Part shown: positions 14,116 through 18,955 of the stretch, in pieces
Numbering within the stretch: the first letter of the stretch is position 1
Layout: the number at the start of each line of letters is the position of its first letter
NCBI GenBank assembly: GCA_044359405.1
Contig: JBIKMC010000032.1
Coordinates: 1 to 18,955 of the forward strand
Length of the DNA stretch: 18,955 nucleotides
Direction: 5' to 3'
Source: SYIM01 sp044359405
GTDB lineage: Bacteria > Pseudomonadota > Gammaproteobacteria > Burkholderiales > Burkholderiaceae_E
The notes under the pieces: model-generated
Seen by the model: only the letters and a program-made list of their open reading frames with translations
Databases searched by the model: none
Told to the model about the DNA's origin: nothing
Program-made: the position numbers and the translations under genes

Positions 14116-15185
14116 TCACCGGTGTGCAGCATGGCCTGCAGGTGGGCGCGATCAAGATCCCACAGGCCCAGCGACTCGAGCGTGCGGGGACCGCGCCGCA
14201 GGTCGCGTCCAAGAAAACCGCCGGTGATGGCCAACAGCCCGTGGGCCAGCGGCGCATCAACCTCAGCCCAGCGGGCGAGCGATGCGAGCAGGGCCAGCCC
14301 CAACTCGGTGTCTTCGGTGACATAGCGATGCGTGCTCAGATCAATGTGTTCGCGCCAGTCGCCTGATTTTTGAAGTTTCTTGTGGGCGTCGCCATACATC
14401 CACTGGTCGTTGCGGTAATGGTCAGCCAGCGGAAAATGAGGGGCGCCGTAACCCAAGGCTTCGCGAATGGCGATACGCTCAGCATCGAGCCCATCGGTGA
14501 CGGCACGAACCGAGGGCTGCGTGCCCTCGGTGTGAATATCCCATCGCTCAAAGTGTTGCAGTGGCGCGGCATTCATGACGATGAGAGGCGGGTGAATGAT
14601 GGGGCCGGCATTCATCAGCGCGCCCGACAGCGCATCGCCGCAGGGCAATACACTGGGCCAGGCACGCTGAATAACATCGAGTGCCTGCCGCGACTGTTCA
14701 GCCGGGTAGACGCCTGTGGGAAGCCGCACGGCTCTGACCGTGACATTGACTTCACGCGGGCCATGCTTGCGCGCCAGGTAGGGCAGGGTACCGGTTTCGG
14801 CCCAGAGCACGCGTGCTCGCGAGCCCGCGGCGCGCGCGATACGGGGCATGATGAAGGCCCCCAGGGTACCCGGTGCCAGAAAGACCACCTGACCGTCCGA
14901 CAGGTGGGGCGCCATCAAGCGGGCGATGTCGTCCTGCGCTGTAGCGGGCGTCGGCAGCGCGATCAGTTCGGCTCCCCGCACGGCCTCCGCGATATCGCGG
15001 CAGACCCGGTAAATGCGTACCTCGCGCGTGCCAGCGACATCTTTCAAAATGATGCTGCCACTCTCCAGTACGGGGGCGAGAGCGGCGTAATCGCGGCGCC
15101 ACAGGCGTACGCGATGACCAGCCTCGGTGAGATCGGCGGCGGCGGCGTAGCAGCCGTGACCGCCGCCCAAAATGGCGATGTCCAT
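14106..15185 (-). CDS. NAD(P)-dependent octopine/nopaline (opine) dehydrogenase family protein
   Basis: The 359-residue product begins with a Rossmann nucleotide-binding motif (AILGGGHGCYAAAADL, residues 4-19). It continues with an all-helical C-terminal domain of the opine dehydrogenase type. The family hallmark NAGPIIHPP is at 192-200, with Asn192 and the catalytic His198. Opine dehydrogenases reductively join an amino acid and a 2-oxo acid, or run the reverse oxidation; many bacterial relatives have unknown substrates. It is the first gene of this gene group. The ATG has no ribosome site but lies 6 bases after a plausible -10. The paired 3-hydroxyacyl-CoA dehydrogenase gene follows within 8 bases, so two dehydrogenases of related fold are co-expressed with the transporter. 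They may process a conjugate or side chain of the imported compound; this is inference. Confidence 0.85.
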   Translation of the reverse strand: MDIAILGGGHGCYAAAADLTEAGHRVRLWRRDYAALAPVLESGSIILKDVAGTREVRIYRVCRDIAEAVRGAELIALPTPATAQDDIARLMAPHLSDGQVVFLAPGTLGAFIMPRIARAAGSRARVLWAETGTLPYLARKHGPREVNVTVRAVRLPTGVYPAEQSRQALDVIQRAWPSVLPCGDALSGALMNAGPIIHPPLIVMNAAPLQHFERWDIHTEGTQPSVRAVTDGLDAERIAIREALGYGAPHFPLADHYRNDQWMYGDAHKKLQKSGDWREHIDLSTHRYVTEDTELGLALLASLARWAEVDAPLAHGLLAITGGFLGRDLRRGPRTLESLGLWDLDRAHLQAMLHTGEDL

Positions 15186-15191
15186 GGTGAT

Positions 15192-15220
15192 ACGTTACTT
15201 TTCAACTATTTTGGTGTCAA
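15192..15220 (-). promoter_or_regulatory. Candidate sigma-70 promoter for the opine-dehydrogenase-family gene
   Basis: On the minus strand a perfect TTGACA (15220-15215) is followed after 17 bases by TAACGT (15197-15192), which keeps the key T1, A2 and T6 of the -10. Only 6 bases separate it from the ATG, which predicts a leaderless mRNA. The remainder of the gap to fdhD (15232-15297) shows nothing I recognise. Confidence 0.5.
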
Positions 15221-15231
15221 CGATTTTGGTT
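15202..15231. repeat. 15-bp tandem direct repeat overlapping the -35 element
   Basis: TCAACTATTTTGGTG is followed directly by TCAACGATTTTGGTT, with 13 of 15 bases identical. The junction of the two copies lies in the -35 hexamer of the promoter candidate. Neighbouring DNA is GC-rich, so this AT-rich tandem element stands out. It could be a direct-repeat binding site for an unknown regulator. Confidence 0.6.
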
Positions 15232-15297
15232 CCGTTGGAGGTGCGCTGGGATGCCCTCGCTCAGGGTCGACACGCAAATGAGATACCTGCTGATTCC

Positions 15298-16194
15298 TCA
15301 GGCAATACTGAGTCGGTCATCAGCGCTAAAACACAGAAAGTGTCGATTGAGAGCCCGGCCGATGGCGCATACGCCCAGCCGCCGAGCGAGCTCAAGCCCC
15401 ATCTGGGTGATGCCGCTGCGCGAGATGACAATGGCCACTCCCATCTGTGCAGCCTTGATGATCATCTCGCTGGTGAGGCGCCCCGTGGTGTAGAGCACCC
15501 AGGGTTCGGCTTGTTGATGCAGATTACCCAAAGCCAACCAGCCCGCGATTGCATCGAGTGCGTTATGCCGACCCACGTCTTCAATGAAGCAGCGTAGTTG
15601 CGAGCCCTCAAACAGGGCGCAGGCATGGACTGAACCGGCATTTTTGTAAACCGTATCCCGCTCGCGGATGGTTTGCACAATAGCGAAGACGGTCTCGCGG
15701 CTCAGCCTTGCATTGGGCGACAGGGGCAGGCGGTCAAGTTCATCCATCAGCCCGGCAAACATGCTGCCCTGACCGCAACCCGTTGTGATAATCCGTCGCC
15801 CGAGTTCGTGTCGGGCGGGGCTTGAACCCATCCGGGTCTTGACCGCGGCGGCGTTGACCGACCAGTCGACGGTGATGGATTCCAGCTCGTACGCGTGGCG
15901 GATCATGCGTTGATTGAGCAGGTAGCCCAGGGTGAGCCATTCAGGGTGTGCGCCCAGAGTCATCAGGGTGATGAGCTCGCGCTTGTCGAGGTAGATGGTG
16001 AGATCGCGCTCAGCTGGAATGCTGACCGTTCGGCGCTGGCCTTCGGCATCGATGACGTCCACCGCCTGAGTCAGTGGGGCGTTTGCCTGGGTGAGTTGCG
16101 GGGGCAGCTTGACGGAGATGTCCACGGTGCGTGCGTCGATCTGATGGGTTTTATCAGTCGCGGGTGACGGCCCTCGTTGGCGAGCCGCTTTCAC
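15298..16194 (-). CDS. fdhD: FdhD, sulfur transferase for formate dehydrogenase
   Basis: FdhD moves sulfur from the cysteine desulfurase IscS to the molybdenum (bis-MGD) cofactor of formate dehydrogenases, which is needed for their activity. The 298-residue product shows the N-terminal ERDLTIYLDKRELITLM region near 62-78 and YLLNQRMI near 91-98. It also has the active-site loop TTGCGQGSMF (137-146) and the C-terminal VGRHNALDAIAG segment. The usual CxxC loop is reduced to a single Cys140, and the second position is not Cys. In E. coli FdhD the first of the two cysteines is the critical one, so activity may be kept. The start at 16194 is a GTG without a clear ribosome site; the GTG at codon 24 is an alternative. 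No formate dehydrogenase gene lies in the window. Confidence 0.88.
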   Translation of the reverse strand: MKAARQRGPSPATDKTHQIDARTVDISVKLPPQLTQANAPLTQAVDVIDAEGQRRTVSIPAERDLTIYLDKRELITLMTLGAHPEWLTLGYLLNQRMIRHAYELESITVDWSVNAAAVKTRMGSSPARHELGRRIITTGCGQGSMFAGLMDELDRLPLSPNARLSRETVFAIVQTIRERDTVYKNAGSVHACALFEGSQLRCFIEDVGRHNALDAIAGWLALGNLHQQAEPWVLYTTGRLTSEMIIKAAQMGVAIVISRSGITQMGLELARRLGVCAIGRALNRHFLCFSADDRLSIA

Positions 16195-16198
16195 GCGA

Positions 16199-16216
16199 GG
16201 TCTGTGATGCTAGACC
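16199..16216. promoter_or_regulatory. Inverted repeat in the fdhD/DUF1445 divergent gap
   Basis: GGTCT and AGACC arms flank an 8-base spacer just upstream of the fdhD GTG, in the 107-base divergent gap (16195-16301). A second short inverted pair (CCCCG and CGGGG) occurs near 16240-16258. Either could be an operator or chance. I see no convincing promoter in the gap. Confidence 0.2.
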
Positions 16217-16301
16217 GATGGGCATGATTTGTGCGATCGCCCCGTCGGGTATCGGGGTCTGGCTGGACGAACGACGTCAAACCGTGCTTCCATCCGGCCT
16301 C

Positions 16302-17105
16302 ATGAGTTCAACATCCACCGCTTACCGTTTCGCCAGCGGTCTTGAGGCCCGGCTGGCGGTGCGCAAGGGCGCTTTCCGCGGCCCGACCGCGGGTATCGCG
16401 CCGGGATATGTGCAGGGTAACCTGGCTATCCTGCCGCAGTCGCTGGCCTACGATTTCCTGCGTTTCTGTCAACTCAATCCCAAGCCGTGCCCGCTGTTGG
16501 CCGCTTCGGCGCCCGGCGATCCGCGCCTGCCCGCGTTGGGCAGCGATCTGGACATACGGACCGACATCCCGCGCTACCGCATCTGGCGCCAGGGTGAGTT
16601 GGTGGCCGAGGTTGACGACCTGCATTCGCTGTGGCGCGATGACTTGGTGAGTTTTGTGTTGGGCTGCTCGTTCTCATTCGAGGAGGCCCTGCTGGAGGCA
16701 GGCGTCCCGGTTCGGCATATCGCCTGTGGCACCAATGTGCCCATGTACCGCACCAGCATCGCGACCGCACCAGCTGGTGTTTTTAGCGGCCCTATGGTGG
16801 TGTCCATGCGGCCGCTCAAGCCTGCCGATGCGATTCGAGCCATACAGATCACCAGTCGCTTTCCAGCCGTGCATGGCGCGCCGGTGCACATAGGTCACCC
16901 AGAGCTGATCGGCATTCGCGCCCTCGACAAGCCTGACTATGGCGATGCGGTGCCCGTGCATGCGGATGAGCTACCGGTTTTCTGGGCGTGTGGCGTCACG
17001 CCTCAGTCAGTGATCGCGGCGGTCAAGCCTGAGTTCTGTATTACCCATGCACCCGGCTTCATGCTGGTCACGGATCAGCTCAATAGCGCCTTGGCGGTGA
17101 TTTGA
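16302..17105 (+). CDS. DUF1445 protein, D-glutamate cyclase / putative hydro-lyase family
   Basis: The 267-residue product from the ATG at 16302 matches the usual family length. The open frame runs back to 16131, but the extra 57 codons overlap the 5' end of fdhD and lack family features. Recognisable segments are GPTAGIAPGYVQGNLAILP near 28-46, FCQLNPKPCPLL near 54-65, GCSFSFEEALLEAGVPVRH near 121-139, and VPMYRT and VVSMRP further on. Members are annotated as hydro-lyases. The mammalian mitochondrial relative converts D-glutamate to 5-oxo-D-proline. The bacterial substrate is not settled by sequence. It is transcribed away from fdhD and converges on the selD fusion with a 22-base gap. Confidence 0.85.
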   Translation: MSSTSTAYRFASGLEARLAVRKGAFRGPTAGIAPGYVQGNLAILPQSLAYDFLRFCQLNPKPCPLLAASAPGDPRLPALGSDLDIRTDIPRYRIWRQGELVAEVDDLHSLWRDDLVSFVLGCSFSFEEALLEAGVPVRHIACGTNVPMYRTSIATAPAGVFSGPMVVSMRPLKPADAIRAIQITSRFPAVHGAPVHIGHPELIGIRALDKPDYGDAVPVHADELPVFWACGVTPQSVIAAVKPEFCITHAPGFMLVTDQLNSALAVI

Positions 17106-17127
17106 GGTGGTAGCTCGCGTGTATTGA

Positions 17128-18955
17128 TCAGGCTCGCAGCAGGACGGGCTCGATCGCATCGCTCTGCGGCAGAACCTCGCCAATGATCGCCGCGTGCGCG
17201 AATCCGGCCTGCCGGAGTACGTGCACGCAGGTCTCGGCCTGATCGGCCGGTACGCCGGCCAAGAGGCCTCCCGCCGTCTGCGGATCGAACAGCAACGTGT
17301 GTCGAGGGTCAGCAGCAAAATCGGCACCGTTGCGCAGAGCCCTTCTCAGCCGCAGGTTGTCGGGCTGAAGTGAGCTCACCAGACCCGCCTGAACGCATTC
17401 GATCGCGCCGTCCAGCACAGGTATTGCGGCCAGATCGAGTTCGACGTCCACGGCGGATGGGCGCGTCATCTCAACCAGATGGCCCAATAGTCCGAAGCCT
17501 GTGACGTCGGTGCAGGCGGCGGCGCCGTGAGCGCGGAGCAGCCGTGCGGCTTCACCACCGGATTGCCGCATGGAGTCGAGTGCGGCAGAAATCCAGCGCC
17601 CGCGCGCGGAGGCGCGCCCGTGCGCCGCGAAGAGAGTGCCGGTTCCGATGGGCTTGGTGAGGATGAGTCGGTCGCCAGGGCGCAGTCCACTTTTGCGGGT
17701 CATCGCGTGCAGCGAGGCGTCGATGAGCCCGTTCAGCGCGAAGCCCAGTGCCAACTCACGGCCCTCGCCGGTGTGTCCGCCCACCAAAGCACAACCGGCC
17801 GCATTGAGAGCCGCCAGAGCGCCGCTCATAAGTTGGCGCAGCAAGGCCTCAGTCTTTGACTCGAGCCCGGGTGGCACGGTCAGGATGGCGGTGGCGCTTT
17901 GGGGCTCGGCCCCCATGGCGTAGAGGTCACCCAGGGCATGCACGGCGGCGATCTCGCCAAATACATAGGGGTCATCGATGAAGGCGCGAAAGAAGTCGAC
18001 CGTGTGCACCATAGCCTTGCCCGCGGGCACTCGGACCACGGCCGCATCGTCTGGCGCATCCAGACCCAGCACGATATCGCTGCGTTGTACCGGCTTCAGA
18101 TCGGCGAGCGCACGTGACAGGACATTGGCACCGACCTTGGCACCACAGCCGCCGCATCGCATGGCCAGCGCCGACAGCGCCTGACGTGCCTCTTCACCCT
18201 CCAGGGCTATGCCTCCGGTTTGGGTTGAAGGAGAGGTCGACCCGTTCGCCGCCATCGGCGGCAAGTCGCTGAAGCGCCGCATGAAACGACGGTCAATCCA
18301 GTCCTTCCAGCGCCAGACCCACTCGCCCGCGAATCCGATAGGGCCGCGCGAGGCCACGGCATGGCGATCGCCGGTGGAAATGAGCGCCAGCCAATGACGT
18401 TGTGGACGCCAGGGGCTGGGCGTGCGGCCCAGCAGGACTGCGCGCAGATTGGCGGCCAGTGGCGGTCCCATGCGGACCGCAAAGACACCCGCCTTTTCTA
18501 GCGGGCGGGCGTCAAAGGCGGTGACGTCACCGGCGGCAAAAATCATTGGATCGGTGAGGCTGCGCAGGCTGTCGTCGACCCGGACAAAGCCCTGGGCGTC
18601 CAGCGCAAGCCCGGTATCGCGCAGCCATTCCGGCCCACCGGCCTGCGTGACCCACAGTGTTTCATCAACCGGGAAGCGGCGGCCATCGTGGGCCACCAGG
18701 CAGTGGGCATCCTGGTCACGGATGGCGGTATTTAAGTGCACGGTGATGCCGCGGCGCCGCAAGGTATCGGCAAAAATTGCTTGCACCCGCCGATTGTGGG
18801 TGGCCAGTATCGTGCCACCCGCTGCAAAAATCTCGATGCGCAGACGGGCCAGGTCGCGGCCCTGCGAACGCAGCGCCTCATGCAGACGCCACTGCATGGC
18901 CAGCGCCATTTCAACGCCGCCGGCGCCCGCACCCACGACGGCCAGCGTCCATGAA
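17128..18955 (-). CDS. selD: FAD-dependent oxidoreductase / selenophosphate synthetase fusion (5' end outside window)
   Basis: The frame is open to the window edge. A GTG at 18936 is not the true start, because the codons before it read WTLAV leading into VGAGAGGVEMAL, an internal NAD-binding motif of NDH-2-like flavoproteins. The visible part is just over 600 residues. Counting from the GTG, the FAD motif IFAAGDV lies near 132-138 and a linker spans about 225-255. The SelD domain follows, with catalytic Cys264 and Lys267 in RCGGCGAK, then DFFRAFIDDPYVFGEIAAVHALGD-type metal/ATP residues, GGHTGEG, and TDVTGFGLLGHLVEM. SelD makes selenophosphate from selenide and ATP for selenocysteine or 2-selenouridine. 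The flavin domain may generate or deliver reduced selenium. The active-site residue is Cys, not selenocysteine. Confidence 0.92.
   Translation of the reverse strand, partial: SWTLAVVGAGAGGVEMALAMQWRLHEALRSQGRDLARLRIEIFAAGGTILATHNRRVQAIFADTLRRRGITVHLNTAIRDQDAHCLVAHDGRRFPVDETLWVTQAGGPEWLRDTGLALDAQGFVRVDDSLRSLTDPMIFAAGDVTAFDARPLEKAGVFAVRMGPPLAANLRAVLLGRTPSPWRPQRHWLALISTGDRHAVASRGPIGFAGEWVWRWKDWIDRRFMRRFSDLPPMAANGSTSPSTQTGGIALEGEEARQALSALAMRCGGCGAKVGANVLSRALADLKPVQRSDIVLGLDAPDDAAVVRVPAGKAMVHTVDFFRAFIDDPYVFGEIAAVHALGDLYAMGAEPQSATAILTVPPGLESKTEALLRQLMSGALAALNAAGCALVGGHTGEGRELALGFALNGLIDASLHAMTRKSGLRPGDRLILTKPIGTGTLFAAHGRASARGRWISAALDSMRQSGGEAARLLRAHGAAACTDVTGFGLLGHLVEMTRPSAVDVELDLAAIPVLDGAIECVQAGLVSSLQPDNLRLRRALRNGADFAADPRHTLLFDPQTAGGLLAGVPADQAETCVHVLRQAGFAHAAIIGEVLPQSDAIEPVLLRA

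Noticed and set aside
16131..16301. Upstream extension of the DUF1445 protein
   Set aside because: It overlaps the 5' end of fdhD and lacks family similarity. The ATG at 16302 gives the normal length.
1..18955. tRNA, rRNA, riboswitch, insertion sequence, phage or integrase signals
   Set aside because: No such gene product, terminal inverted repeat pair or recognisable RNA was seen. Nearly all bases belong to well-supported metabolic genes.

Overview
The window is GC-rich, tightly packed DNA from a proteobacterium. The TRAP transporter, the fdhD and FAD-domain/selD types, and the chain of 4-base ATGA gene overlaps suggest a betaproteobacterium such as a Burkholderiales member. That placement is an inference and no single marker proves it. 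I see no tRNA, rRNA, CRISPR array, transposase or integrase. No gene-free stretch exceeds about 115 bases.

Layout. Bases 1-113 (+) hold the tail of a probable gamma-glutamyltransferase. From 15185 down to 206 a catabolic region runs almost entirely on the minus strand. In transcription order it encodes an opine-dehydrogenase-family protein, a 3-hydroxyacyl-CoA dehydrogenase, a three-part TRAP transporter (DctP, DctQ, DctM), and ring-hydroxylating dioxygenase alpha2/beta2. A second block follows: dioxygenase alpha1/beta1, an acyl-CoA ligase, a thiolase-fold protein without thiolase catalytic residues, a DUF35-SDR fusion, an isatin-hydrolase-like metal amidohydrolase and a stand-alone SDR. One MarR regulator gene (+, 7838-8278) sits between the two dioxygenase pairs and is divergent from the second block. 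The right end carries fdhD (-), a DUF1445/D-glutamate-cyclase-family gene (+) and a 5'-truncated FAD-domain/selD fusion (-).

How the genes may work together. No acyl-CoA dehydrogenase or enoyl-CoA hydratase is present, so a beta-hydroxyl group would have to be installed by a dioxygenase before CoA activation. The thiolase-fold protein plus the DUF35 domain resembles the Ltp2/ChsH2 retro-aldolase of steroid side-chain degradation, which cleaves tertiary beta-hydroxyacyl-CoA esters. The next gene resembles isatin hydrolase. Together these predict oxidation of an indole-3-acetate-like compound to a 3-hydroxy-oxindole-3-acetate, CoA activation, retro-aldol release of acetyl-CoA plus isatin, and hydrolysis to isatinate, under MarR control. 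The route resembles the iad-type auxin-degradation loci reported in Variovorax and Bradyrhizobium. The less usual elements are the DUF35-SDR fusion whose SDR half has Phe in place of the catalytic Tyr, the second dioxygenase translationally chained to a TRAP transporter, and the linked opine-type dehydrogenase and 3-hydroxyacyl-CoA dehydrogenase. The substrate is inferred, not shown.
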